Source: an uncultured bacterium (GTDB lineage: Bacteria; Patescibacteriota; Minisyncoccia; Phycocordibacterales; UBA2100). Taken from it: a stretch of 40,696 nucleotides of DNA. Shown here piece after piece: positions 8,121-18,911 of the stretch. The notes beneath the pieces are model-generated. The model did not search any database. It worked only from the letters and a program-made list of their open reading frames with translations, and had not been told where the DNA came from. Numbering within the stretch: position 1 is the first letter of the stretch; each line of letters starts with the position of its first letter. Position numbers and translations under genes: made by a program. Location of the stretch: the NCBI GenBank assembly GCA_903824595.1, contig CAIJXH010000004.1, positions 1 to 40,696 of the forward strand, read 5' to 3'.

Positions 8121-9329
8121 TCACGTATTCCCTGTTGCGCATGCCCCCACGGCGCACGCAACCGCACGGACAACGCGTGTATCGAACATATCGGGAACTA
8201 TTTTGTCGGCGGTTGGTTTCTTGATCAATCCTGCAATCGCGCGCGCAACCGCAAGCTTCATATCGGGCGTAATGATCCGAACACCATAATCGAGCGCGCC
8301 ACGAAAAATTCCTGGGAACGCAAGAGAGTTATTGATTTGATTTGGGAAATCCGATCTGCCTGTTCCCACCACCATGGCACCGCCTTTTTGCGCTTCATCG
8401 GGCATGATTTCTGGAATGGGATTTGCCATCGCAAACACGATGGCGCGCTCTGCCATACACGCGATATCTTCACACGTCGCAAGTCCAGGACCAGACACAC
8501 CAATCAACACATCGGCACCGCGCAACGCTTCACGCAATCCGCCCGTGATTCCTTCGGGATTTGTAAACGTTGCAAGATCACGTTTATGGTGTTCGGGGCG
8601 TGACACATCGATGCACCCGCGGCTATCAAGTACGATAATCCTCTGCGCACCAGCGGCATGCAATAATTTCGCTATTGCTGTTCCCGCCGCACCTGCGCCC
8701 GAGATAACAACACGCACCGAGTCCATACGCTTATTCACCACCGTGAGTGCGTTGATGAGTCCAGCCAATACGACGATCGCCGTACCATGCTGATCATCGT
8801 GCATAACGGGAATATCGAGCATATCTATAACGCGTCGCTCAACCTCGAAACACACAGGTGCCGCGATATCCTCAAGATTGATCCCTCCAAACGCAGGAGC
8901 AATTGCGCAAATGGTTTCCACAAGAAAATCGACTCGCTCTTGTTGGCGCGCAGCACGGATCCTTTGCGGCACATCAATAACGATGGGCATCGCATCCACT
9001 CCTGCAAACGTTTTGAACAACGCAGCCTTTCCCTCCATTACAGGAAGCGCCCCAAGGGGACCGATGTTACCAAGCCCTAAGACCGCCGACCCGTCAGAGA
9101 TAACAGCCACCATCTTTCCTTTGATCGTATACTCGCGAGCCTTATTCGGATCACCAGCAATCATCGTAGATACCGCAGCAACACCCGGCGTATAGATACG
9201 CGAAAGATCTTTCTTGCTTCTCACGCGCATCGCCGACACCATCCGCACCTTTCCGCCAAGCTTTTTATGGAGCGCGATAGCTTGTTGCGACATGTCGCCA
9301 CTTTGCACCTTCTTTTTTTTCTTTTGCAT
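8121..9329 (-). CDS. NAD(P)-dependent malic enzyme
   Basis: SRIYTPGVAAVSTMIAGDPNKAREYTIKGKMVAVISDGSAVLGLGNIGPLGALPVMEGKAALFK, MHDDQHGTAIV. Confidence 0.95.
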   Translation of the reverse strand: MQKKKKKVQSGDMSQQAIALHKKLGGKVRMVSAMRVRSKKDLSRIYTPGVAAVSTMIAGDPNKAREYTIKGKMVAVISDGSAVLGLGNIGPLGALPVMEGKAALFKTFAGVDAMPIVIDVPQRIRAARQQERVDFLVETICAIAPAFGGINLEDIAAPVCFEVERRVIDMLDIPVMHDDQHGTAIVVLAGLINALTVVNKRMDSVRVVISGAGAAGTAIAKLLHAAGAQRIIVLDSRGCIDVSRPEHHKRDLATFTNPEGITGGLREALRGADVLIGVSGPGLATCEDIACMAERAIVFAMANPIPEIMPDEAQKGGAMVVGTGRSDFPNQINNSLAFPGIFRGALDYGVRIITPDMKLAVARAIAGLIKKPTADKIVPDMFDTRVVRAVACAVGACATGNT

Positions 9330-9341
9330 CGCGCTACTATA

Positions 9342-10265
9342 TCACTTTCCGCGACTTTTCACTCCTCGCGCGATCGTCTTGAGAATCGCCATGCGTACCA
9401 TAAGTCCGTATCCCACTTGGCGAAAATAAACTGCATGCGGAGAATCATCGACGTCGGGAGAAATTTCGCCAATCCGCGGAAGCGGATGAATGATGATTGC
9501 ACCTTTTTTCATAGAATCAGCAACGGCGCGCGTAATGATGTAGCGTCCTTTCTGTTTTTCGTACTCGACTTCGTTCTTGATCCACTCTTTTGCGATGCGC
9601 GTCTGATAGAGCACGTCAGCCTCCTTTACCACGTGATGCATGGATTCTACTTCTTCCCACGCCACGCCCTTACGCGTGAGATACTCTTTTACATCATCGT
9701 CCATGCGAAGTTCGGGCGACGACACAAAGGTGATGCGAATCTTTTTGTATTTACCGAGCAGATATGAGAGCGAGCGTGTCGAGCGATAGTATTTGAGATT
9801 GCCGATAAACGCGACATGAATGTTGTCTTGTCGTTTGAGCTCACGCTGAATGGTGTACAGATCGAGAAGCGCTTGCGTGGGATGTTGTCCGAGATTGCCA
9901 TCGCCCGCGTTGATAATCGGCACGGGCGACAGTGCTGCCGCACGATCGGCAGCGCCTGTTTCCATGTGTCGCATGACGATCATATCGGCATACTGCCCTA
10001 TTACTTTGATAGAATCTTCGAGCGTCTCACCTTTCGATTGCGAAGAAGACTCACGTCCGTTTTCCATCGTAATGACATGACCGCCAAGCCGATACATCGC
10101 CGACTCAAACGAAAGCCGCGTACGCGTGGAAGGTTCATAAAAAAGAGAGGCAAGTACCTTGCCTTTGAGTGATTGATCGCGCTTACCTTCAAGTGCGGTT
10201 GCGAGCGCGAAAAGCTTTTGAATGGATTCTCTGGTACATTGCTGCGTCTCGATTAGATGCTGCAT
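9342..10265 (-). CDS. pyrB: Aspartate carbamoyltransferase
   Basis: LASLFYEPSTRTRLSFESAMYRLGG, IINAGDGNLGQHPTQALLDLYTI, HPLPRIGEI; start set at ATG 10265 (MQHLIETQQ), 8 nt after TATACT. Confidence 0.95.
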   Translation of the reverse strand: MQHLIETQQCTRESIQKLFALATALEGKRDQSLKGKVLASLFYEPSTRTRLSFESAMYRLGGHVITMENGRESSSQSKGETLEDSIKVIGQYADMIVMRHMETGAADRAAALSPVPIINAGDGNLGQHPTQALLDLYTIQRELKRQDNIHVAFIGNLKYYRSTRSLSYLLGKYKKIRITFVSSPELRMDDDVKEYLTRKGVAWEEVESMHHVVKEADVLYQTRIAKEWIKNEVEYEKQKGRYIITRAVADSMKKGAIIIHPLPRIGEISPDVDDSPHAVYFRQVGYGLMVRMAILKTIARGVKSRGK

Positions 10266-10311
10266 CAGCGCGCAGTATATCACTGCTAGTTTTCTTGTAT
10301 ACTGAAACCGC

Positions 10312-11394
10312 ATGCGCACCACCACCCTCACCATACGACGCCCGTTTGATGCACACGTCCATCTACGCACGGGATCAACACTTCGTGCGGTAACACCTTG
10401 TACAACCGCCCGATTCGGACGGGCGGTCATCATGCCAAATACCGAACCGCCTATCGAGACCGTCGCACAAGCTGCTCTATACAAAAAAGAAATTCTGTCC
10501 GCCGTACCGAGCGGACAATCGTTTGATCCGCTCATGACGCTCTACCTCACAAAAAATCTCACACCCGCCGACATAGAGAAAGGTGCGACACATGACGTGT
10601 GCAAAATTTATGGCGTCAAATCATATCCTTTCGGAGCGACGACAAATTCGCAATACGGATTCCGTTCCATTCTCGAGGCAAAAGACATCGTACGCACACT
10701 CGAAGAAACAGGTATCCCACTGCTTCTTCACGGAGAAGTACACGTGAACGAACAAGGAGAAGCAGAAGATCCGTACGATGGAGAACGACTTTTTATCGCC
10801 GACACACTTCCGCGCCTCCTTGAATCTTACCCGAAACTGAAAATTTCGCTCGAACACATTACCACCATCGAAGCGATCGAGTTCATGGAAAAAAACGGCG
10901 AATCGGGAAAACTTGTCGCCACGGTAACACCACATCATCTGCTCTACGACCGTCGCCACGCATTCTCGGGCGGCTATCGCGCGCTGTTACACTGCAAACC
11001 GCTCGTGAAGCGCCACGAAGATCGCGAGCGTCTCCGCGACATGATGAAAAAAGGATTTCCGTTCGTATACGCAGGAACTGATTCCGCACCTCATCCAGAA
11101 TCAAAAAAATTCTCTTCGTGCTGCGCATTCGGCGTATTCAACGCCCCCGCAGCCGTGGAACTCTACGCGCACGTGTTCGACGACATCGGCGCACTCAACA
11201 AGCTTGAAGATTTTCTCTCGGTCAATGGTCCGCGTTTTTTCGGTTTAGCTCCCGACATCGACACCATCAAGCTTGAGAAAAAAGATTGGCACATCACCGA
11301 GCCGATCGTCACCGACGAAGGAACCAGAATCTTTCCCATCTACCACGCTATCCACGGCTTGGGTAATGAGGTAATGCGATGGAAAATCGCATAG
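10312..11394 (+). CDS. pyrC: Dihydroorotase
   Basis: IRRPFDAHVHLRTG, MPNTEPPIET, YGVKSYPFGATTNSQYGF, LLLHGEV, YAGTDSAPHP. Confidence 0.95.
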   Translation: MRTTTLTIRRPFDAHVHLRTGSTLRAVTPCTTARFGRAVIMPNTEPPIETVAQAALYKKEILSAVPSGQSFDPLMTLYLTKNLTPADIEKGATHDVCKIYGVKSYPFGATTNSQYGFRSILEAKDIVRTLEETGIPLLLHGEVHVNEQGEAEDPYDGERLFIADTLPRLLESYPKLKISLEHITTIEAIEFMEKNGESGKLVATVTPHHLLYDRRHAFSGGYRALLHCKPLVKRHEDRERLRDMMKKGFPFVYAGTDSAPHPESKKFSSCCAFGVFNAPAAVELYAHVFDDIGALNKLEDFLSVNGPRFFGLAPDIDTIKLEKKDWHITEPIVTDEGTRIFPIYHAIHGLGNEVMRWKIA

Positions 11395-11404
11395 CACGCA
11401 AACC

Positions 11405-13357
11405 CTACACCAACGGCGCGTGTTCAATATCTTCTTTTTTCTTGGGCGTAATGCCATGCGCGATAAGGATTTTTTCAAAATCGTCGCGCTCAATGGTTTC
11501 TACCTCCACGAGCTTTTCGGCAATCGCACACATCGCATCATGATGTTTCGTAATAACTTTTTCGGCTTTCTTGTACGAACCGTCGATGATGCGCTTCACC
11601 TCGGCGTCGATTTGTGCAGCAAGCTCCTGTGACTGTTCACCTCCCTCTATACCCGTACCAAAAAGCGTCCGCCCACCAGCGCTCTCAAGAGCGATCGGCC
11701 CCACTTTATCGGACATGCCATATCGCGTCACCATGTCGCGCGCAAGCGCCGAAAGCACCTGCAAATCATTCGATGCTCCCGTCGTCACATCTTCGAAAAT
11801 CATTTTTTCGGCAATGTATCCACCGAGCGACACCGCAATGTCATCAAGAAACTCTTTCTTTGACTGCATCTTGCGATCCTCAAGAGGGAGCTTGAGCGTA
11901 TAGCCAGCAGCGCGTCCACGACTGATAATTGAAACCTTGTGCACAGGATCAGCATAAGGCAACACCGATGACACGATTGCATGACCTGCTTCGTGGTATG
12001 CCGTAATTTCTTTCTCTTTTTTGTTGAGCACATGACTCCGTCGCTCGGGACCAAGCATAACTTTCTCGATGCTTCGTATGAGATCATATTGAGTGACTTC
12101 GCGACGATTTTCTCGTGCCGCGAGAATCGCCGCTTCGTTCATGAGATTGGCAAGATCAGCTCCTGAAAACCCTGGCGTGCGTTCGGCAATAACCGAAAAC
12201 GCAACATCAGGACCCATTGGCTTCGCGCGTGAGTGCGTGCGCAATATGTCCTCTCGATCTTTCCTGTCGGGAAGATCGATAGTGACTCGGCGATCAAACC
12301 GCCCGGGACGAAGAAGCGCGGGATCCAACACGTCTGGTCGATTAGTAGCCGCCATTACAATAACTTTTTCGTTGGGCTCAAATCCGTCCATCTCTACAAG
12401 CACTTGATTTAGCGTCTGCTCACGCTCGTCGTTGCCGCCACCAATACCACTACCGCGCACGCGACCCACCGCATCAATTTCATCAATAAAAACGATTGCC
12501 GGGGCCGCTTTTTTTGCCGTATCAAAAAGATCGCGCACTCGAGATGCGCCAACTCCCACAAACATTTCCACAAATTCCGATCCAGAAATAGAGAAAAACG
12601 GCACTCCCGCTTCACCCGCCACCGCCCGAGCGAGCAGTGTTTTGCCCGTGCCAGGCGCACCCATAAGCACGACACCTTTTGGAATTCGAGCACCAATCTG
12701 GATGAATTTTTTTGGATTTTTCAAGAAGTCCACAATCTCTGTCAATTCTTCTTTTGCTTCGCGAGCTCCAGCCACATCGGCAAACGTAACCTTCTGCCCT
12801 TGATCTTCAGGGGACGTGAGTCGCGCCAAGCTTCTCCCAAACGTAAACGCCTGCATTCCCCCAGAACGCACCTGTCGCGAAAGATACCACACGATACCAA
12901 ACAGGAGCGCTATGGGAAGTATGAGCGGCATTAGCGTAAGAAACCAAAAGCGCGCGCCACTCTCATCTTTGACCTCAATGTTCACCGCATCCAGCTTGTC
13001 TTGCGCCAATCCGTAATTCGCCAGTGTTTGAGTGAACGACGCCTCATTTTCTTTGCGCGACTTCCTCTGCACTTCTTTTTCACCGCCGACACTTTTGTAC
13101 GTTGCGGTTATTTGATCTCCCTCGACAACAATCGCGGCAATCTTCCCCGCGCCAACATCATTCGCAATTTGTGAGAGCGGAACCGTATCAATACTTGTAA
13201 GAAAGAACTTCTTGATCGAGGAATATCCTGTCGAAAGGAGCAAGAACACCACAAACGCTATTACAAACTGCGCCGCAAGCGACGGGTTTCCCTTTGGAAC
13301 CCTTGGCGGAACATCGGATCGACGAGGCATTTTTTTTGGATCAGAATTATTCAACAT
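11405..13357 (-). CDS. ftsH: ATP-dependent zinc metalloprotease FtsH
   Basis: [62 protein letters not shown] zinc motif; start ATG 13357. Confidence 0.97.
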   Translation of the reverse strand: MLNNSDPKKMPRRSDVPPRVPKGNPSLAAQFVIAFVVFLLLSTGYSSIKKFFLTSIDTVPLSQIANDVGAGKIAAIVVEGDQITATYKSVGGEKEVQRKSRKENEASFTQTLANYGLAQDKLDAVNIEVKDESGARFWFLTLMPLILPIALLFGIVWYLSRQVRSGGMQAFTFGRSLARLTSPEDQGQKVTFADVAGAREAKEELTEIVDFLKNPKKFIQIGARIPKGVVLMGAPGTGKTLLARAVAGEAGVPFFSISGSEFVEMFVGVGASRVRDLFDTAKKAAPAIVFIDEIDAVGRVRGSGIGGGNDEREQTLNQVLVEMDGFEPNEKVIVMAATNRPDVLDPALLRPGRFDRRVTIDLPDRKDREDILRTHSRAKPMGPDVAFSVIAERTPGFSGADLANLMNEAAILAARENRREVTQYDLIRSIEKVMLGPERRSHVLNKKEKEITAYHEAGHAIVSSVLPYADPVHKVSIISRGRAAGYTLKLPLEDRKMQSKKEFLDDIAVSLGGYIAEKMIFEDVTTGASNDLQVLSALARDMVTRYGMSDKVGPIALESAGGRTLFGTGIEGGEQSQELAAQIDAEVKRIIDGSYKKAEKVITKHHDAMCAIAEKLVEVETIERDDFEKILIAHGITPKKKEDIEHAPLV

Positions 13358-13426
13358 ACACTGAGACATTATACACATCTCTACAGACAAAAGAAAAACG
13401 ATCGCTGTTGATGCTATAGTAGCGGC

Positions 13427-13867
13427 ATGTCACTTTTGCATAATACTCGCGCAACGTTTGACTACACGATCCTCGAAGAAATGGAGGTAGGTATTGAATT
13501 ATTGGGCACCGAGGTACATTCTATTCGCACCGATAACGGATCACTCAAGGGCGCTCGTGTCATAGTTCGTGGCGGTGAAGCGTATCTTATTGGCGCACAC
13601 ATTCCCCCATGGCAGTCAGCTAATACAAGTGCTTCATATGATCCAGAACGGCCTCGTCGTCTGTTGTTGGAAAAACGCCACATAGCACGTCTTGCATCTG
13701 CAGAGTCCGAAAAAGGCTTGACAATTATCCCAATTCAAATGTACAATAAACACCGGTATCTGAAGCTTCGTATTGCAATCGTACGCGGAAAGAAAAAGGA
13801 AGACAAACGCCATTCCATCCGTGAACGAGAGGAGAAACGCCGCATTGATCGCACCTTGAAACAATAA
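13427..13867 (+). CDS. smpB: SsrA-binding protein SmpB
   Basis: EVGIELLGTEVHSIRTDNGSLKGARVIVRGGEAYLIGAHIPPW, YLKLRIAIVRGKKKEDKRHSIREREEKR. Confidence 0.96.
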   Translation: MSLLHNTRATFDYTILEEMEVGIELLGTEVHSIRTDNGSLKGARVIVRGGEAYLIGAHIPPWQSANTSASYDPERPRRLLLEKRHIARLASAESEKGLTIIPIQMYNKHRYLKLRIAIVRGKKKEDKRHSIREREEKRRIDRTLKQ

Positions 13868-13953
13868 ATAGGATTTAGGATTGTGGTCCAGCCTGTCCCC
13901 GAATGTCTTTGAACCAAGAACCAAGGACGGTCCTTGGTATTCGAAATCATTTG

Positions 13954-14353
13954 GGGGGTGACTGGCTTCGACAGTGAAATCAGCGCATGCGAATGCGCGG
14001 CAGGAGCGGATGACTCCTTTCAACGTCCAAACTTCAAGTGCGAACAAAGTAGCACGGGCAGTCCTTTCGCCTATCCAGATGAAGGACTTGCAGCTCGCTT
14101 ACGCTCTCGTAGCCTAAGCGCCGTCCGATGATCCGAAACTTGATCAAGATCACTCGGGCGTAAAAATCTCAAGTGCAAGCATGTAGTGTCCCACACATGC
14201 CCCAAGGGACGGGACTAGAACGATGGTGATTCTGTTCGTCTCATACACCATTACTTGAATACGTCTTCAATGACGACCAAGACGATCCACGCCGCGTCGA
14301 TGTTCGTTTGTGTTTTTCGCTGGACCGGGGTTCGATTCCCCGCACCTCCACCA
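13954..14353 (+). ncRNA. ssrA: tmRNA
   Basis: 5' GGGGGTGACTGGCTTCGACAG and 3' CGGGGTTCGATTCCCCGCACCTCCACCA acceptor/T-arm pairing; tag reading frame GCG AAC AAA ... GCC TAA at 14040-14117; next to smpB. Confidence 0.96.
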
Positions 14354-14418
14354 ATCGAAACTTCCACAAAAATCGCCTGTGACACGCTCGTCGATATGAC
14401 GACGCGCAAAACAACACA

Positions 14419-15111
14419 TCATTTCGAGGTGTTGTTGCGTATTACGAGATTGTCATCGCTATGCTCTTGTCGAAGGTGCGTGCAGATCGTCTCGGCAACA
14501 AACGCGGGCGAAAGATAGTACGCAAAGTCGTCTGGTTTCTGTTCATCAAACAATGCTGTGTGCATCCGATCAGGAAACACACTCATCACACGCACACCCG
14601 AGCCAGCACATTCCGCACGCAATGATTCGGTAAACCCTCGCACCGCCCACTTACTCGCACAATACGCGGATGAAGTCGGCCTGCCTGAAAGCGCGCTTGT
14701 GGAAGCAATATTGATGATCGTACCGCCCCCTTTTTTCCTCATGATCGCAAGCGCCTCTTTTGATCCAGCGATCGTACCCAACACATTTACCGCAAACATC
14801 TCGCGCACACGCAACATATCAAGACCTTCTACAGGACAATGAGGCATCCATACAGCAGCATTGTTGATCCACACATCAACATGCCCGAGCGAAGACGCGT
14901 ACTGCGCAAGCGCGCGCACATCAGCTTCGTGAGCAACGTCCGCAACCCATGCGTAAGCACCCACTTCTTTCGCCATTGCTTCCAGTTCAACCCTGTTGGA
15001 TTCTGGCGCACACACAACCACCGCACACTCTTGTGCAACAAACAAACGTGCGAGCTCCTTTCCAAGTCCGCGACTCCCTCCCGTTATCACGACGACATTG
15101 GTGGCAGACAT
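14419..15111 (-). CDS. Short-chain dehydrogenase/reductase (SDR)
   Basis: VVITGGSRGLGKELARLF, INNAAVW, YCASKWAVRGFTESLRAE. Confidence 0.93.
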   Translation of the reverse strand: MSATNVVVITGGSRGLGKELARLFVAQECAVVVCAPESNRVELEAMAKEVGAYAWVADVAHEADVRALAQYASSLGHVDVWINNAAVWMPHCPVEGLDMLRVREMFAVNVLGTIAGSKEALAIMRKKGGGTIINIASTSALSGRPTSSAYCASKWAVRGFTESLRAECAGSGVRVMSVFPDRMHTALFDEQKPDDFAYYLSPAFVAETICTHLRQEHSDDNLVIRNNTSK

Positions 15112-15114
15112 ACT

Positions 15115-15540
15115 CTACATCATCATGCGATACACATTTGTCTCCTTTTTTTCAAAACCAAGCTTCTGGTACAGTTCGTTTGCCGCAACACGCGAAGGCT
15201 TGCTTGTAAGGCTCACAGAAACTGCGTGACGAGCTCGAGCACGCTCAATGAGTTTCTGTATGAGCACGCTTCCCAAACCGCGACCGCGACACTGTTCATC
15301 CACCACCACGTCTTCTATGTGAGAAAATATTCCTGCGAGAGTTCGCACCACAACAATGGTCGCCATTCCCACGATGTTCCCCGCATCTCGCACCACCCAC
15401 ACTTCAGTTCCTGTGTGAGAAATGGATTTTTTCATAGACACGGCGGACACACGAATCGTGCGAGATAGTTGCGCATACAAAGAAACAATCGCGCGCATGT
15501 CATGCGAATCAATCACTCGCAAACGCGAAAGTTTTCCCAT
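15115..15540 (-). CDS. GNAT-family N-acetyltransferase
   Basis: IEDVVVDEQCRGRGLGSVLIQKLIERAR..ELYQKLGFEKKETNVYRM. Confidence 0.9.
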   Translation of the reverse strand: MGKLSRLRVIDSHDMRAIVSLYAQLSRTIRVSAVSMKKSISHTGTEVWVVRDAGNIVGMATIVVVRTLAGIFSHIEDVVVDEQCRGRGLGSVLIQKLIERARARHAVSVSLTSKPSRVAANELYQKLGFEKKETNVYRMMM

Positions 15541-15586
15541 GAGTGATATAGTACCTCCAATCAAGGCGCGCTACAATAAAACCATC

Positions 15587-16189
15587 ATGAAACAAGCGCG
15601 CGACAATGCGACAATGATCATCAGCATAAGTGTTGCGTGCATGATGCTTGTGTATGCATTCCACGCATCAAAAAACATGACGCGTACGCAAGAAGTGACC
15701 TCATCTGCGATTGCAGTCGAGCTGGCACCACCACCTCACGTTACATCGCTTGGATGGTATCCTGTGGTACGCGTGCTGGATGGTGATACTATTATCATAG
15801 AGAAAGATGGTCGTGACGTGCATGTGCGACTCATCGGTTTGGACACCCCAGAGACAGTCGACCCGCGCACGCCAATCCAGTGTTTTGGCAAAGAGGCATC
15901 GGATGAGGCACGACGTGTTCTTGATGGAGTATCAGTACGCATTGAGACAGACTCCTCGCAAGATACATACGATCAGTACGGTCGACTTCTCGCCTACGTA
16001 TACGCACCATCATCTACGCATCCCGATGGATTTCTGTTCAATCAATTTATGATCGCCGAAGGATACGGTCACGAATATACGTATCGCACGCCTTACCTAT
16101 ACCAGACATTATTCAAGGCCGCAGAACAAGCTGCGCATGCCGCAGGAAAAGGATTGTGGGCCGCTTCTGCATGCGTAGACACGCCATGA
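15587..16189 (+). CDS. Thermonuclease (SNase) domain protein, membrane-anchored or secreted
   Basis: VVRVLDGDTIIIEKDGRDVHVRLIGLDTPETVDP, GKEASDEARRVL, YDQYGRLLAYVY; N-terminal hydrophobic segment. Confidence 0.92.
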   Translation: MKQARDNATMIISISVACMMLVYAFHASKNMTRTQEVTSSAIAVELAPPPHVTSLGWYPVVRVLDGDTIIIEKDGRDVHVRLIGLDTPETVDPRTPIQCFGKEASDEARRVLDGVSVRIETDSSQDTYDQYGRLLAYVYAPSSTHPDGFLFNQFMIAEGYGHEYTYRTPYLYQTLFKAAEQAAHAAGKGLWAASACVDTP

Positions 16190-16203
16190 CGTATACTAGA
16201 ATT

Positions 16204-17622
16204 ATGATGTTGCACAAACAAACCGCACTCGCGATTGTGAGCATGCTGATTCCTCTCACTCCTGCATACGGGCTCGTCACCGCGGTATCAAACGGCGCCC
16301 CCACGTTTTCCAATCTTACAAGCCTTACCAATCCCACACAATGTAATTCTCTGTTCGGACTTCCAACCGACACGATACAAATGCCCGCAGATAGAGCGGT
16401 CATGAACACTAATGCCTGCGCCGCATACCAGTATCTCATAACAAAATATCCGACTCCGGGAGATTGTGCTCGTATCGGTTTACGTAACCCACGCATACAA
16501 GGCATTACCAGCCTCAATACCGATTTTGCGATTCGCCTCGCCCAATTGATGTCCGCCGCAGAATTCGCAGGATATCCTCTCCGCATCACATCCGCATATA
16601 GGACAGCAGGTCCAAAAGGAGGACAGGCGTGTGCAAATCCATCGGCACCTAATTCAAAACACACGAAAGGACTCGCCGTCGATCTTGCATTCCCGGGAGG
16701 CGGCACCAACTACGATTGCTCATCTGACGGATATCGGTGGGTCTATGCGAATGCGCCGCGCTATTCCCTCGCACTCTATAGTCAAAATCACACAAGATAC
16801 CTCAAGGGAGAATGTAATCATATTGAATATACAGGCATAACCGCATCGGCAACAGGACCAGGCGCAGCCGACACATCAGCACCTGACGAAGAGGATACCG
16901 ATACTTCAGAACCGCCAAACTCCAAAGAACAGCGCGTCATTCTCATTTCAGCTCCCGACACCAATCAGCAAAGCAACAGCTCGCTGTTTAGTGTCCTCAA
17001 ATCACTCTTTTCTGGATCGCAACAAAATTCATCTCGACAGAATCAAAACCAGACTATTCCAACTATTCAGCCGTCCGCATCATCGCCGCAACAACAATCA
17101 ATCAGCTCCCCTGCTCAAACAATCACACAACCCACTACACAACAAACCACAAATCAAACACCACGCGACGAGCAGTCAATCAATCAAACCAGCACATCGA
17201 CACATACCTCCGCGTCTTCCACGATAGCCGATCTCATACGCGCGCTCGCCGAACCAACAAGCACAACCCCGACCAGCTCAACACCAACGGTCGTACACCA
17301 ATTCATACCCGCGACCATCATCACGCTGTATCCGCATCAAACACCCACGTCAACAGACCAACGCAACGCACCACCCACACCGAGATCTTTCACCTCTCCC
17401 GACCTCGGTGACATAACGCCAGTCACCTATACGCCTGGTCAAATTCCCCTGTTTCAAACGGCGCTTCTCAATCTAAAAGACAGGCTGCTTGGCATTCTCG
17501 ATCGACTCAATCCATTTGCATCAACCACATCTGGAGATGCGTCGCAAGATACAGCCACATCGTCCAACTCAATCACGATCTATGATGCATCCTCTACAGC
17601 TTCCGATGCTGGCTCGGAATAG
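16204..17622 (+). CDS. VanY-like D-alanyl-D-alanine carboxypeptidase domain protein with long T/S/Q/N-rich tail
   Basis: RITSAYRT..SKHTKGLAVDLAFPGGG..CNHIEYTG (M15 zinc-ligand pattern); C-terminal low complexity. Confidence 0.8.
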   Translation: MMLHKQTALAIVSMLIPLTPAYGLVTAVSNGAPTFSNLTSLTNPTQCNSLFGLPTDTIQMPADRAVMNTNACAAYQYLITKYPTPGDCARIGLRNPRIQGITSLNTDFAIRLAQLMSAAEFAGYPLRITSAYRTAGPKGGQACANPSAPNSKHTKGLAVDLAFPGGGTNYDCSSDGYRWVYANAPRYSLALYSQNHTRYLKGECNHIEYTGITASATGPGAADTSAPDEEDTDTSEPPNSKEQRVILISAPDTNQQSNSSLFSVLKSLFSGSQQNSSRQNQNQTIPTIQPSASSPQQQSISSPAQTITQPTTQQTTNQTPRDEQSINQTSTSTHTSASSTIADLIRALAEPTSTTPTSSTPTVVHQFIPATIITLYPHQTPTSTDQRNAPPTPRSFTSPDLGDITPVTYTPGQIPLFQTALLNLKDRLLGILDRLNPFASTTSGDASQDTATSSNSITIYDASSTASDAGSE

Positions 17623-17669
17623 CCGCGATGTGGAGCTGAAGAATGATATGTGATATAGTCAATTTACAA

Positions 17670-18287
17670 ATGGGATTCACGAAATACACATCGCAAGCAG
17701 AGAAAGAGCGTATCAGAATGAATGAGGGTATCCATGCGCGCGAGGTGCGCGTCATTGGTCCAGAGGGACAAAATTTTGGCGTCATGGCAACGCGCGACGC
17801 ATGTGTGAAAGCTCAAGAATACGGACTCGATCTTATCGAAATATCCCCCAACGCCAATCCTCCCGTTGCCAAGATCACCGATTACGGCAAGTTCAAATAT
17901 GAACAAAAGAAAAAAGAAAAGGAGGTGAAGGCCAAATCGCACGTAACCGAGACAAAAGTAACCCAGGTCAAGATTGGCACTTCCGAACGCGACATGCATA
18001 TCAAGGCTTCAAAAGCCGCGTCATGGCTGCGTGAAGGACATCGCGTCAAGGTCGATCTGTTCCTTTGGGGGCGCTACAAATACATGGAGTTTGAGTTCCT
18101 GAAAGAACGACTCGAGCGCTTTCTTGCGCTCATACCCGAGAGCTATAAAGTAGCCGAATCCATTCAGAAGGGTCCGAAAGGTCTCGCCGTGTCTATTGAG
18201 CGCGATCCGTCGAAAAAACCCCCAAAACCGATCACCCAGACATCCCTACCCACCGACGAAACGCTCGGGGTTGCGAAAACTGCTTGA
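17670..18287 (+). CDS. infC: Translation initiation factor IF-3
   Basis: RMNEGIHAREVRVIGPEGQNFGVM, DLIEISPNANPPVAKITDYGKFKYEQKKK; start codon uncertain. Confidence 0.95.
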   Translation: MGFTKYTSQAEKERIRMNEGIHAREVRVIGPEGQNFGVMATRDACVKAQEYGLDLIEISPNANPPVAKITDYGKFKYEQKKKEKEVKAKSHVTETKVTQVKIGTSERDMHIKASKAASWLREGHRVKVDLFLWGRYKYMEFEFLKERLERFLALIPESYKVAESIQKGPKGLAVSIERDPSKKPPKPITQTSLPTDETLGVAKTA

Positions 18288-18313
18288 ATCTGGCAGAATA
18301 GCCCGACGCTCGT

Positions 18314-18493
18314 ATGAAAACAAACAAATCGTATTCCAAGCGCCTGCGCGTCACTCGTCGTGGCAAGATTGTCGCGCGAGTTCCAGGTCACAATCATTTC
18401 AATGCAAAAGAGTCTGGCTCTGGTCGCATGCGCCGCCGCCGCCAGAGTTCTATTCACATGAACGCTTCCGACCGAAGCCGTTTCCTCGCATAA
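18314..18493 (+). CDS. rpmI: 50S ribosomal protein L35 (bL35)
   Basis: Own translation: MKTNKSYSKRLRVTRRGKIVARVPGHNHFNAKESGSGRMRRRRQSSIHMNASDRSRFLA*; between infC and rplT; below ORF-track cutoff. Confidence 0.92.
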   Translation: MKTNKSYSKRLRVTRRGKIVARVPGHNHFNAKESGSGRMRRRRQSSIHMNASDRSRFLA

Positions 18494-18497
18494 TTCT

Positions 18498-18842
18498 ATG
18501 GCACGCGTCAAACGAGGAACAACAAAGCTGAAGCGTCGCAAGAATGTCTTGGCACAAACAAAGGGATATCGCTTCAATCGCGCCAACAAAGAACGCACCG
18601 CAAAAGAAGCGATATTTCATGCGGGCGCACATGCGTTCCGTCATCGTCGGGCGAAAAAGCGTGATTTCCGCACCCTCTGGGCACTCCGGATCAATGCAGC
18701 TGCTCGTCCTCTTGGCTTTTCATACTCCAAACTCATCGGGTCACTCAAAAAAGCCAGCATCGCGCTCGACCGCAAATCCCTCGCCGCCCTTGCCAAGGAT
18801 CACCCCGAAACATTTGAGCGCTTGCTCAAGCAGCTCGCCTAA
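18498..18842 (+). CDS. rplT: 50S ribosomal protein L20 (bL20)
   Basis: MARVKRGTTKLKRRKNVLAQTKGYRFNRANKERTAKEA.. Confidence 0.96.
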   Translation: MARVKRGTTKLKRRKNVLAQTKGYRFNRANKERTAKEAIFHAGAHAFRHRRAKKRDFRTLWALRINAAARPLGFSYSKLIGSLKKASIALDRKSLAALAKDHPETFERLLKQLA

Positions 18843-18911
18843 ACCCTCGCGCGAAAACCCCTCGCCCGCAGATTGGTACATTGAGCGATGCTTTCCTGAC
18901 CGAAATCAGTA

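Noticed and set aside
14255-14518. Plus-strand ORF over the tmRNA 3' half
   Set aside because: Overlaps tmRNA acceptor/T-arm and the SDR gene; non-coding composition.
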